From Flavobacterium soyae (GTDB taxonomy: Bacteria; Bacteroidota; Bacteroidia; Flavobacteriales; Flavobacteriaceae), in the NCBI RefSeq assembly GCF_021245985.1, contig NZ_JAJQXA010000019.1:28216-92215 (forward strand): a DNA stretch of 64,000 nucleotides. The letters run 5' to 3'. The first letter of the stretch is position 1. Each line of letters begins with the position of its first letter. The notes beneath the pieces are model-generated. The model was not told the DNA's origin, did not search any database, and saw only the letters and a list, made by a program, of their open reading frames with translations. A program made the position numbers and the translations under genes. Of this stretch, positions 33,958 to 42,995 are shown piece after piece.

Positions 33958-36492
33958 ATGTTGGTCCTAAAACGATTTCATTTTTTGTTTTGTCTATTTT
34001 TCCTTGTCCTGAATCTTTTTGCTCAGGACAAAGAGAAACTCATGCCTTTTAAAAAAATAATTATTGATATTGAACAGCAGCATCAGGTTAGCTTTAATTA
34101 TACCGAGGACAATATTGCCGGATTGGAATTAATTCCGCCAAAAAAATCGCTTTCCTTAGAACAAAAACTGAAATATCTTTCTCAAAAAACCCATTTGTCT
34201 TTTGAAAATATAGGAAACAAGTTCATTAATATTTATAAAAAAGATAACGAGGCTCCAATATTCTGTGGCTACGTTTTTTCTAATGCAGATAAAAAACCAA
34301 TTGAAAACGCCAATATTAGCTTACTTGATAAAACTCAGGTTTCAACCGATGCAAACGGTTATTTTGAGTTTGAAAATAAGGGCACAGCTATATTTTTGAC
34401 CAGCCACATAGGATTTATAACCAAAAAAGTTACGGCTGACAATACCAACTCTAAAGATTGCCTGCAGATATTTTTAGATCCGGAAATTACAGAACTTCTG
34501 GAAATTAAAGCCAATGCAATTCTGGCTTCGGGAATTTCAAAAAATAAAGATGGCTCATTTGAAATTAAACCCAAAAAATTTGGTATTCTGCCCGGACTTA
34601 TCGAACCCGATGCTTTGCAGACAATGCAGCAAATCCCGGGTGTAAACAGTATTGATGAAAGTGTATCCAGCATCAATGTTCGCGGCGGTACCCACGACCA
34701 AAATTTATTTTTGTGGAATGGAATACGAATGTTTCAAACGGGACATTTTTTTGGTTTAATATCGGCTTTTAATCCCAATTTGGGGCATACTATTTCTATT
34801 TATAAAAACGGGAGTTCTGCCTTTTACGGAGAAAGTGTATCTAGTGTAGTCGCTATTTCGTCTACTCCCGAAATGGCAGAAAAAAACTCGTTCAGTGCAG
34901 GAATAAATATGATTAATGCTGATATTTATGGAAAATACAATCTTTCGAAAAAGAGTTATATTGAAATTTCGGCACGTAAATCGATTACTGATTTTGTAGA
35001 AACGCCTACATATAAAGAATATTTCAATAAAGTATTTCAAAACACTACAATCACTGATTTTTCAAATAACCAAAATGTCGATTATCAAAGTGATAAGAAA
35101 TTTGGTTTTTATGATGCTACGCTGAAATATGCTCAAAAAATAGGGCCTAAAGACCAAATAGTGTTAGATCTTATTACTATTAAAGATAATCTGGAAGTTT
35201 TTCAAAGTGCAGCTGCAAATGGCATAAACAAATCTGAAAACAATATTTTACGCCAGCAGAATTATGGCGGAAATTTAGCCTGGAAAAGAAACTGGAACAG
35301 CTTCAATACAACTAAAATTAATATCTATAATTCAGCTTACGAACTTCGTGCCAACCAAAAAACAACCTTTGAAGATCAAATCGTTATTCAGGAAAATACC
35401 GTAAATAATAATGGCTTTAATTTAGAGAACAGCCATATCATTAACTCTAAATTTACTTTTAACGATGGGTATCAGTTTAACGAAATAGGTGTTACTAATT
35501 TAGAACAGGTAACGAATCCTGATTTTTATCGCAGGGTTAAAGAGGTATTGAGAACCCACGCCTTAATTTTAGAAGGAAAATACAACGATACGATTTCCAG
35601 AATATATTTTAAGGCCGGAACCCGTATTAATTATATTGAAAAATTTAAAAAATATATTGTAGAACCACGATTGCAATTTAGCTATGGCATAACTAAAAGT
35701 CTAAATGCAGAACTGCTGGGCGAGCTAAAAAGCCAGAACTCGCAACAAATCATTAATTTGCAAAAAGATTATTTTGGAATTGAAAAAAGACGCTGGACCC
35801 TCTCTAATAATACAACAATCCCTATTCAAAAAAGCAGGCAGATATCTTTAAACTTATCTTACACAAAAAATAGCTGGCTGTTTGATATCGAAAATTTTTA
35901 TAAAAAGGTAGTCGGAATTACAACCTCCAGCCAGGGTTTTCAAAACCAGTTAGAATTTGTTAAAATTACCGGCGACTATGAAGTATGGGGAACAGAAATG
36001 CTTATTCAAAAAAAAATGAACCACTTTTTGACTTGGTTAAGCTATACGTATAATCATAATAATTATAATTTTTCTACTTACGAATATCCAATTTTCCCCA
36101 ACAATTTTGAGCTAATGCATACCGCATCATGGGCAGGAATTTATGAGAAAAACAATTTTAAAATTGCTTTGGGAACAAAATGGACATCTGGCAGACCTAA
36201 CACGCCGCCTGATAATTCTCAAATTGACCGTTCAAATCCTGTACTGGTTTACAACAAACCTAATAGCAGCAACTTGCGTATTTTTTCTCAGGTTAACTTT
36301 TCCTCAACTTACAAGTGGGAAACTGATAACGGCATTCAATACAAATTAGGGATATCTATTTTAAATATCCTGAACAGAAAAAATGAAATCAGCGAATATT
36401 ATAGAATAAGTTCACTGACAAATTCTATAGAAGAAGTCGAAACTTTTTCACTGCAAAGAACTCCAAACATGAGTTTTAGGGTTTCATTTTAA
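33958..36492 (+). CDS. TonB-dependent receptor with signalling (STN) domain
   Basis: 844 residues. A signal peptide (ending NLFAQ) precedes an STN (secretin/TonB short N-terminal) region (about 28-95: IDIEQQHQVSFNYTED, KSLSLEQKLKYLSQKT) that contacts the FecR protein. A carboxypeptidase-regulatory-like domain (about 98-185) precedes the plug (about 220-330: LQTMQQIPGVNSIDESVSSINVRGGTHDQNLFLWNG) and a barrel. Ligand import and transcription control are combined in one receptor. No SusD, siderophore or heme enzyme genes are near, so the ligand is unknown. Confidence 0.93.
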   Translation: MLVLKRFHFLFCLFFLVLNLFAQDKEKLMPFKKIIIDIEQQHQVSFNYTEDNIAGLELIPPKKSLSLEQKLKYLSQKTHLSFENIGNKFINIYKKDNEAPIFCGYVFSNADKKPIENANISLLDKTQVSTDANGYFEFENKGTAIFLTSHIGFITKKVTADNTNSKDCLQIFLDPEITELLEIKANAILASGISKNKDGSFEIKPKKFGILPGLIEPDALQTMQQIPGVNSIDESVSSINVRGGTHDQNLFLWNGIRMFQTGHFFGLISAFNPNLGHTISIYKNGSSAFYGESVSSVVAISSTPEMAEKNSFSAGINMINADIYGKYNLSKKSYIEISARKSITDFVETPTYKEYFNKVFQNTTITDFSNNQNVDYQSDKKFGFYDATLKYAQKIGPKDQIVLDLITIKDNLEVFQSAAANGINKSENNILRQQNYGGNLAWKRNWNSFNTTKINIYNSAYELRANQKTTFEDQIVIQENTVNNNGFNLENSHIINSKFTFNDGYQFNEIGVTNLEQVTNPDFYRRVKEVLRTHALILEGKYNDTISRIYFKAGTRINYIEKFKKYIVEPRLQFSYGITKSLNAELLGELKSQNSQQIINLQKDYFGIEKRRWTLSNNTTIPIQKSRQISLNLSYTKNSWLFDIENFYKKVVGITTSSQGFQNQLEFVKITGDYEVWGTEMLIQKKMNHFLTWLSYTYNHNNYNFSTYEYPIFPNNFELMHTASWAGIYEKNNFKIALGTKWTSGRPNTPPDNSQIDRSNPVLVYNKPNSSNLRIFSQVNFSSTYKWETDNGIQYKLGISILNILNRKNEISEYYRISSLTNSIEEVETFSLQRTPNMSFRVSF

Positions 36493-36871
36493 CTTTATTC
36501 AAGCAGGAATTTAAAAAAATTCTGTACTTCTTTTCATTTTTTTTACAAAAACATCATTTTTTTGGTAGGGTAATCCCTATCAAGACTGTTTTACTATTGA
36601 ATCTATCAAAAGAGTAAAAAATGATTTCCTTAAAAAACTTGATACCATACCATCAGGGCTATTTTTTTCATGACAGTTCGTAGCAACTATCTAAATTATT
36701 TATTGAACGAAATGCTCATTAAAACGAACATGACTTCCTGATGTGTACTAGAGGATGCAAAGCAATTTGGCCGGTTCCGGTAAAAGACATGCCACTTGCG
36801 ATATAAGAACTAACATTCTTTAAAAAAGAATTCTGATACACTGCTGTAAAATTTAAAATAATAAAATTGAC
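36493..36871. other. 379-base gap without a recognisable gene
   Basis: No start-to-stop frame of convincing length exists. The minus strand between about 36840 and 36700 shows short open stretches in neighbouring frames that look coding-like but are broken by stops. A small palindrome AGGGTAATCCCT lies near 36565. The only certain content is the leader of the downstream OB-fold gene. Confidence 0.4.
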
Positions 36872-37270
36872 ATGAGTACAAAAAGAAAAATCACAATTTT
36901 GGTAGTGTTGTTAGCAATAAGTTTTGGCCCTTATTACATCTACCAAAACATTATTTACAAAGATGCCAGAGACATCAATAAGGAAAAATCTATACTTACC
37001 ATTTCTGCTAAGAATTTAGAAAGTCAATATGCAGGAAATTCTTCGCAGGCAGATTCAAAATACTTGAATAAAACAATTGAAATTGTAGGAACAGCTACAG
37101 AAGTTACTGATTCTTCTATGGTAATTGACGGAAAAGTATTTTGTAAAATGAATGAAATAGTAAAAACAAATTATACGAATAAACAAATCAATATAAAAGG
37201 AAGATGTATTGGTTATGATGATTTATTCGGAGTAGTAAAATTAGACCAATGCAGTATACAACAACATTAA
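36872..37270 (+). CDS. OB-fold (tRNA_anti-like) membrane-anchored protein
   Basis: 132 residues. An N-terminal hydrophobic helix (about 7-24) leads into an OB-fold of the tRNA_anti-like type (about 60-130: NKTIEIVGTATEVTDSSMVI, then VFCKM, INIKGRCIGYDDLFGVVKLDQC). It is first in a run with DUF5777, cytochrome c and YceI genes. Such OB proteins are small periplasmic or envelope proteins of unknown ligand. Confidence 0.85.
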   Translation: MSTKRKITILVVLLAISFGPYYIYQNIIYKDARDINKEKSILTISAKNLESQYAGNSSQADSKYLNKTIEIVGTATEVTDSSMVIDGKVFCKMNEIVKTNYTNKQINIKGRCIGYDDLFGVVKLDQCSIQQH

Positions 37271-37272
37271 AT

Positions 37273-38115
37273 ATGAAAAAAATATTCTTAATTGCCAGCT
37301 TTTTAATCTGCTTATATGCTAATGCCCAAGAAGATTTACTTTATAGTCTGGACTCGACACAAGTAGTTGATAAAAACGCAACTGCCACTTTTAAAGCCCT
37401 GCAGATTATTACGCTGCAATCGACAAAACTAGCGGCCAAAAAAGAGCTCTATATTGTTGTATCACATCGATTTGGTTCTGTAAAAGGCGGAATCTCTGAG
37501 TTTTTTGGTTTTGATGATGCCACTACAAAAATTGGCGGAATTTATGGTGTAACCGATTGGCTTTCTGTAAGTGCATCACGCCATACGCTATTAAAAATTT
37601 ACGAAACATCGGTTAAATATCGACTTGCCAGACAAAACGACAAATTCCCGTTTGACATTGTGGGCTACAATACAATCGATATTAACAGCGGATTAAAAAA
37701 AGACGATTATCCTAAAATTGAATTTTCTGACCGGTTAACGTATATCAGTCAGCTTCTTATTTCAAGAAAAGTCTCTGACAGATTATCTCTGGAACTGGCA
37801 CCTTCATTCATTCATAAAAACCTGTACAATCCGGATACTGAAAACGATAATCAATTTACATTAGGCACTGGCGGAAGATTAAAATTAACCAAAAGACTTT
37901 CTCTAAATCTTGAATACGGTGCGAATTTCGACAAACCTAGCTTTTATAACAATCCATTATCTGTTGGTCTGGACATAGAAACCGGCGGTCACGTTTTTCA
38001 ATTAATTTTTACGAATTCGCAATCTATGACCGAGAGCGGCTACTTAACAAATGCAGCCGGCGATTGGGGAAAAGGCGATTTTTTCTTTGGATTTAATTTA
38101 TATAGAGTTTTTTAA
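37273..38115 (+). CDS. DUF5777 family beta-barrel protein
   Basis: 280 residues from the ATG at 37273, only 2 nt after the OB-fold stop; the ATG at 37249 lies inside the preceding gene and is less likely. A signal peptide (MKKIFLIASFLICLYANAQ) precedes barrel-like strands with SHRFGSVKGGISEFFGFDDATTKIG and IYGVTDWLSVSASRH, and a phenylalanine C-terminus (NLYRVF). An outer-membrane barrel is predicted. It sits in an electron-transfer-flavoured operon. Confidence 0.85.
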   Translation: MKKIFLIASFLICLYANAQEDLLYSLDSTQVVDKNATATFKALQIITLQSTKLAAKKELYIVVSHRFGSVKGGISEFFGFDDATTKIGGIYGVTDWLSVSASRHTLLKIYETSVKYRLARQNDKFPFDIVGYNTIDINSGLKKDDYPKIEFSDRLTYISQLLISRKVSDRLSLELAPSFIHKNLYNPDTENDNQFTLGTGGRLKLTKRLSLNLEYGANFDKPSFYNNPLSVGLDIETGGHVFQLIFTNSQSMTESGYLTNAAGDWGKGDFFFGFNLYRVF

Positions 38116-38128
38116 AAAAGTATACAAT

Positions 38129-38494
38129 ATGAAAAAATATATCTTCTTATCTGGTATTATATTATCCTTATACGGCTGTGAATCGAACACTTATGAAAGC
38201 CTGCAGGAAGACCCAGTGGTAATAGTAGGCAAAGTTACTTACAACGCTAATGTTAAATCTATTATTGATGCAAACTGCATTGCCTGCCACAGCCAAAATG
38301 GTGAAGCAAGTTTTACACCTTTAGTAACTTATGCACAAGTTAAAAACGCTGTATTAAATACAGATTTATTAGACAGAATCCAGCGTCCAAACGGTGCTTC
38401 GGGACAAATGCCAAAAGGAGGCAGAATGCCTCAGGATAAAATAAATACCATTCTGCAATGGAATACAGATGGATTATTAGAAAGTGAAAATTAA
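38129..38494 (+). CDS. Cytochrome c lipoprotein
   Basis: 121 residues from the ATG at 38129. The lipobox LYGC sets the mature Cys. Heme attachment is by CIACHSQNG (CxxCH), with Met ligands possible in GQMPKGGRMP. The rest is a short class I type cytochrome fold (TYNANVKSIIDANCIACH). A longer reading from 38051 overlaps the DUF5777 gene and is rejected. It likely passes electrons outside the cytoplasm together with its YceI neighbour. Confidence 0.87.
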   Translation: MKKYIFLSGIILSLYGCESNTYESLQEDPVVIVGKVTYNANVKSIIDANCIACHSQNGEASFTPLVTYAQVKNAVLNTDLLDRIQRPNGASGQMPKGGRMPQDKINTILQWNTDGLLESEN

Positions 38495-38505
38495 ATCAAT
38501 ATAAA

Positions 38506-39051
38506 ATGAAAAAACAAATTATACTGCTATTTTTATTTGTTGGAATATTTCAAGTTTCAGCACAAAAATATGCGACAAAAACAGGAAACTTAAAGTTTGA
38601 AGCTTCTGTTCCTTCTTTTGAAGAAGTTGCAGCAGAAAATAAAAATACATCTGCTATTTTAGATTCAGGAACGGGAGATATTGCCGTATTAACACTTATG
38701 AAAGGATTTCGTTTTAAGGTTGCTTTAATGGAGGAGCACTTTAATGAAAATTATGTAGAATCAGACAAGTTTCCAAAAGCATCATTTAAAGGAAAAATCG
38801 AAGATTTTGATGCTTCAAAACTTTCATCTGCGGCTAAAGCAGTTAAAATTTCGGGAGATTTAACCTTACACGGAAAAACAAAAAAAATTACTGTAAATGC
38901 TAAAATTTCAAAATCTGATGATAAGATTACAGTAACAGGAAGTTTTGAAGCAAAAGCAGAAGATTTTGCTATTGAAATTCCAAAACTGGTTTCTAAAAAA
39001 GTCGCAGATAAAGTAAATGTAAATTTTAACCTGCCGCTTACAAAAATGTAA
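38506..39051 (+). CDS. YceI-family periplasmic protein
   Basis: 181 residues with a signal peptide (ending VSAQ). The YceI lipocalin-like domain spans about 25-180, with TKTGNLKFEASVPSFEEVAAENKN and SFKGKIEDFDASKL, GDLTLHGKTKKITVNA. YceI proteins bind isoprenoid lipids or quinone-like molecules in a barrel. Its place 11 nt after a cytochrome c lipoprotein gene suggests a shared redox task. A terminator ends the operon. Confidence 0.9.
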   Translation: MKKQIILLFLFVGIFQVSAQKYATKTGNLKFEASVPSFEEVAAENKNTSAILDSGTGDIAVLTLMKGFRFKVALMEEHFNENYVESDKFPKASFKGKIEDFDASKLSSAAKAVKISGDLTLHGKTKKITVNAKISKSDDKITVTGSFEAKAEDFAIEIPKLVSKKVADKVNVNFNLPLTKM

Positions 39052-39078
39052 ATTTTTTTAGTTTATGATTTGTTATTT

Positions 39079-39112
39079 AAAAGTGCTAAATTTTTCAATT
39101 TAGCACTTTTTT
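39079..39112. terminator. Terminator after the YceI gene
   Basis: AAAAGTGCTAAATT (39079-39092) and AATTTAGCACTTTT (39097-39110), perfect stem with a T tail; also serves the converging aldo/keto reductase gene. Confidence 0.9.
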
Positions 39113-39126
39113 ATATTACTACAGCA

Positions 39127-40107
39127 TTATTTTCCTACTGTTTGCTGCAACTGAGCAGGATATCGATCTCCCTGTATTGTGGTTTGGGCAAATGCATCGT
39201 CAATTTTTTTAACATCATCTGCAGATAAATTAATTGAAACCCCGCCAATATTTTCTGTTAATCGATGTGATTTTGTTGTACCTGGAATTGGTGCAATCCA
39301 CGGTTTTTGCGCCAGCAGCCAGCCCAATGCAATTTGTGCAGGTGTTGCCTGTTTTTGAGAAGCAATTGCGGCCAGTAAATCGACTAATTTTTGATTCGCT
39401 TTTCTGTTTTCTTCACTAAAACGAGGCAGATTATTTCTAAAATCTGTCGCTTCAAAACTGGTACTTTCAGTAATAGCGCCAGTTAAAAACCCTCTTCCTA
39501 ACGGACTAAACGGTACAAAACCAATTCCTAATTCTTCAAGTACCGGTAAAATTTCTAACTCCGGTTCTCGCCACCAAATAGAATATTCGCTTTGCAAAGC
39601 TGAAACCGGCTGAACCGCATGCGCTTTTCTAATTGATGCCGCACCCGCTTCAGAAAGTCCAAAGTATTTTACTTTTCCTTCTTGTATAAGATCTTTAACA
39701 GTTCCTGCAACATCCTCTATCGGCACATTTTGATCTACTCTATGCTGATAAAATAAATCAATAACATCTGTTTTTAAACGTCTTAAAGATTCTTCGGCAA
39801 CAGCCCTGATATTTTCTGGCCGGCTGTCTTGTCCGTTAAATGCATTTCCGCCTTTAAAACCAAATTTGGTCGCAATAACAACATCTTTTCGAAACGGCGC
39901 CAGAGCCTCTCCTACTAATTCTTCATTGGCAATACCATAAGCTTCGGCAGTATCAAAAAAAGTAATTCCCTGTTCGTATGCTTCTCTAATTATTTTTATC
40001 CCATGCTGCTTGTCTACCGCTGTACCGTAAGCAAAACTTAATCCCATACAGCCCAATCCTAATGCAGAAACCTCTAGTCCTTGTGTTCCTAATATTCTCT
40101 TTTCCAT
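39127..40107 (-). CDS. Aldo/keto reductase
   Basis: 326 residues, one TIM barrel. The catalytic tetrad is readable: Asp and Tyr in FFDTAEAYG, Lys in VIATKFGF, and His in LFYQHRVD. The NADPH-binding C-terminal PIPGTTKSHRLTENIG follows. The sequence resembles AKR11/13-type reductases (LGCMGLSFAYG), not disulphide-regulated forms. It is divergent from an AraC regulator that probably controls it. Confidence 0.93.
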   Translation of the reverse strand: MEKRILGTQGLEVSALGLGCMGLSFAYGTAVDKQHGIKIIREAYEQGITFFDTAEAYGIANEELVGEALAPFRKDVVIATKFGFKGGNAFNGQDSRPENIRAVAEESLRRLKTDVIDLFYQHRVDQNVPIEDVAGTVKDLIQEGKVKYFGLSEAGAASIRKAHAVQPVSALQSEYSIWWREPELEILPVLEELGIGFVPFSPLGRGFLTGAITESTSFEATDFRNNLPRFSEENRKANQKLVDLLAAIASQKQATPAQIALGWLLAQKPWIAPIPGTTKSHRLTENIGGVSINLSADDVKKIDDAFAQTTIQGDRYPAQLQQTVGK

Positions 40108-40286
40108 AATTTTATTTATATAAAAGTTTATTGTTATTTTTAACAGTACAAATTTCCTTTAATAAAACCAGTCGTATATAATACAGATTACTGCTATTAT
40201 TACCATTTTTACTGATTTGAATAATCACGCTAAGTTATTAATAATCTGAATAGTATATTTGTGCAGCTATTTTTTATAAAGAGATC

Positions 40287-41180
40287 ATGGACCAAATAAA
40301 ACTCGAACAAGTTACACAGTATAATCAATTAAAAGGTGTTGAAATGCAGCATCCTTTAATTAGTGTTTTTGATAATTCTAACAGTAAAGCACTGCCCAAT
40401 CATACCCGCCTGCACTTTGGTTTTTATGCTGTATTTTTAAAAGGCGGTCATTGCGGTGAATTAAAATACGGGCGTAATATTTATGATTACGATGATGGCA
40501 CAATGGTTTTTGTAGCACCCGGACAAGTACTCGAGGTTAATAATACAGACAATTATAAATCTACAGCTTTGACATTACTTTTTCATCCTGATTTGATAAA
40601 AGGAACTGCGCTGGCAAAAAATATAAATCAATATTCGTTTTTTTCTTATGATTCGCACGAAGCACTTCATTTATCTTTAAAAGAACAGCAAATCATAAAA
40701 GATTTATTTAGTAAACTGGAATATGAATTAAGCCAGTCAATTGACAAACACAGCAAAAATATTATAAGCAATACAATTGATTTGCTTTTAAATCATTGCG
40801 TGCGTTTTTATGACAGGCAGTTTATAACCCGCGAAAACATCAATTCTGATATTTTATCAAAGTTTGAGAATTTATTAAACGACTATTTTCAATCTCAAAT
40901 GGCACAAGATTCTGGTTTGCCTTCTGTTGGATATTTTGCAGACCATTTACATCTTTCGCCAAATTATTTTGGAGATTTAATCAAAAAAGAAACAGGAAAA
41001 TCAGCTCAGGAACACATTCATCTTAAGTTGATAAATCTGGCAAAAGAACGAATTTTTGATGCAGAAAAATCAGTTAGTCAGATTGCCTCAGAATTAGGTT
41101 TTAAATATCCACAGCATTTTAATCGAATGTTTAAAAAAAATACCGGTTACACCCCAATTGAATATAGAAACCTAAACTAA
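40287..41180 (+). CDS. AraC-family transcriptional regulator
   Basis: 297 residues. The N-terminal half (about 30-125) is a cupin-like sensor (LHFGFYAVFLKGGHCGELKYG). The C-terminal two-helix-turn-helix domain (about 200-297) has SVGYFADHLHLSPNYFGDLIKKETGKS and ASELGFKYPQHFNRMFKKNTGYTPIEYR. It lies divergent to the aldo/keto reductase gene and only 4 nt before the antiporter gene; either or both are candidate targets. A TATATTTG box is at 40254-40261. Confidence 0.92.
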   Translation: MDQIKLEQVTQYNQLKGVEMQHPLISVFDNSNSKALPNHTRLHFGFYAVFLKGGHCGELKYGRNIYDYDDGTMVFVAPGQVLEVNNTDNYKSTALTLLFHPDLIKGTALAKNINQYSFFSYDSHEALHLSLKEQQIIKDLFSKLEYELSQSIDKHSKNIISNTIDLLLNHCVRFYDRQFITRENINSDILSKFENLLNDYFQSQMAQDSGLPSVGYFADHLHLSPNYFGDLIKKETGKSAQEHIHLKLINLAKERIFDAEKSVSQIASELGFKYPQHFNRMFKKNTGYTPIEYRNLN

Positions 41181-41184
41181 AAGA

Positions 41185-42759
41185 ATGCTGGACAACTTCC
41201 CTTTTTATCTTGGTCTGTTAATTATCATTTTATTGCTCATTATGCTGGGCAATAAAATAAAAGTAGCTTATCCAGTACTTTTGGTACTGGCAGGATTGGT
41301 AATCAGTTTTATTCCGGGTGTTCCCGCTATAAATATCGAGCCTGAATTGATATTTTTTATTTTCCTGCCCCCGTTATTATACGAAGCTGCGTGGACAGTT
41401 TCATGGAAAGAGTTATGGCGCTGGCGGCGCATTATAACAAGTTTTGCTTTTATAGTCGTTTTTATCTCGGCACTTTCAGTCGCATTAGTGGCTAATTATT
41501 TTATTCCGGGCTTTTCATTAGCATTAGGTTTTGTTTTAGGCGGCATTGTATCGCCTCCAGATGCCGTAAGTGCCGGAGCGATTTTAAAATTTGTTAAAGT
41601 ACCCAAAACCATTTCGTCAATATTAGAAGGCGAAAGTTTATTGAATGACGCCTCTTCTCTTATTATTTTCAGATTTGCCATGATTGCTGTAGCAACAGAG
41701 CAGTTTATATTTTACAAAGCCGCAATAAGTTTTAGCTGGATGATTTTTGGCGGCGTTGCAATAGGTTTATTAATAGGGTGGCTTTTTATGAAAGCCCACA
41801 AATATCTGCCAACTGATGCTAATGCAGACATTGTTCTCTCATTATTAACTCCCTATATAATTTATCTGGCTGCCGAAGAAGTTCATAGTTCCGGAGTATT
41901 GGCCGTTGTAAGCTGCGGATTGCTTTTGTCTAATAACAGACACCGCTTTTTGAGCAGCAAATCCCGCGTTCAGGGTACAAATGTTTGGGAAAGTTTTTGT
42001 TTTATATTAAATGGATTGGTTTTTATGCTGATTGGATTAGATCTGCCTCAAATTACCAAAGGACTTGAAGATGTAAGCCTTATGACAGCAATTGGATATG
42101 GCGTTCTGATTACAGTTGTTTTAATTGTAAGCCGAATAATATCTTCTTATGGTGCAGTAATTGTCACATTAATTGCCCGAAATTTTATCACGGTTGCAGA
42201 CAGAAGACATCCCGGTTACAAAACACCTTTTATACTCGGCTGGACCGGAATGCGCGGTGTTGTTTCATTAGCCGCTGCATTATCGATACCCGTTTATTTG
42301 AATAATGGCAACGGATTTCCGCAGCGTAATCTTATCTTATTTATCACTTTTATTGTTATTCTTTTGACTTTATTAATTCAGGGATTAACGCTTCCTTATT
42401 TTATCAGAAAAATTAAACTGCCTAATATCTACGATCCTGTGCCTCATGATGAGGCTTATAATCAAGTACGACAAGAATTAGCTCAATTTGCCTTGCATTA
42501 TTTAAAAACTAATTATGACGGTCAGGTAGAAAATAATACCTCATTGCAGCATCTTATTCAAAAATGGGAACAGCATATTAAAGGAATCGATAATGAATCA
42601 ATAAGCCAGGATCTAAAACATATTTATCTTGATTTATTAAACCAGCAAAGACAGTGGCTTATAAATAAAAACAAAGAAGATCAAACTTTAGACGAATCTA
42701 TTATACGCGCGCAGATGCATTATCTGGATATTGAAGAAGAAAAACTGCGATATCTTTAG
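41185..42759 (+). CDS. Na+/H+ antiporter (CPA1/NhaP type)
   Basis: 524 residues with about 12 membrane helices in the first 400. The ion-binding ND pair is present in EGESLLNDASSLIIF, and GWTGMRGVVSLAAALSIP is the typical re-entrant region of the CPA1 family. A cytosolic C-terminal tail of about 115 residues (from RKIKLPNIYDPV) is helical and may regulate. It exchanges Na+ for H+ at the inner membrane. It follows the AraC gene by 4 nt, an operon. Confidence 0.92.
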   Translation: MLDNFPFYLGLLIIILLLIMLGNKIKVAYPVLLVLAGLVISFIPGVPAINIEPELIFFIFLPPLLYEAAWTVSWKELWRWRRIITSFAFIVVFISALSVALVANYFIPGFSLALGFVLGGIVSPPDAVSAGAILKFVKVPKTISSILEGESLLNDASSLIIFRFAMIAVATEQFIFYKAAISFSWMIFGGVAIGLLIGWLFMKAHKYLPTDANADIVLSLLTPYIIYLAAEEVHSSGVLAVVSCGLLLSNNRHRFLSSKSRVQGTNVWESFCFILNGLVFMLIGLDLPQITKGLEDVSLMTAIGYGVLITVVLIVSRIISSYGAVIVTLIARNFITVADRRHPGYKTPFILGWTGMRGVVSLAAALSIPVYLNNGNGFPQRNLILFITFIVILLTLLIQGLTLPYFIRKIKLPNIYDPVPHDEAYNQVRQELAQFALHYLKTNYDGQVENNTSLQHLIQKWEQHIKGIDNESISQDLKHIYLDLLNQQRQWLINKNKEDQTLDESIIRAQMHYLDIEEEKLRYL

Positions 42760-42995
42760 AAGTCATTTCAGTAATAAAACCTGCTGTTTTACATTATAAA
42801 GTTTATCTCTTTAATTCTTAAAATAATTATTTAAGAGCAAGAAAAACAAATACCGGCAGAGAATTTAATAGAAATAAAGTTTTTTTTCGTTATCAAAATT
42901 GTTAACTTGTTATAGCATTAGAAGTTATTTTCTGCAAAATAATTTTAATACTAGATAAAAATGCATCTATTTTACTGTATTTAAAAAATAAAATT

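Noticed and set aside
38051..38128. A longer cytochrome c reading
   Set aside because: It lies inside the DUF5777 gene; the ATG at 38129 gives a normal lipoprotein signal.
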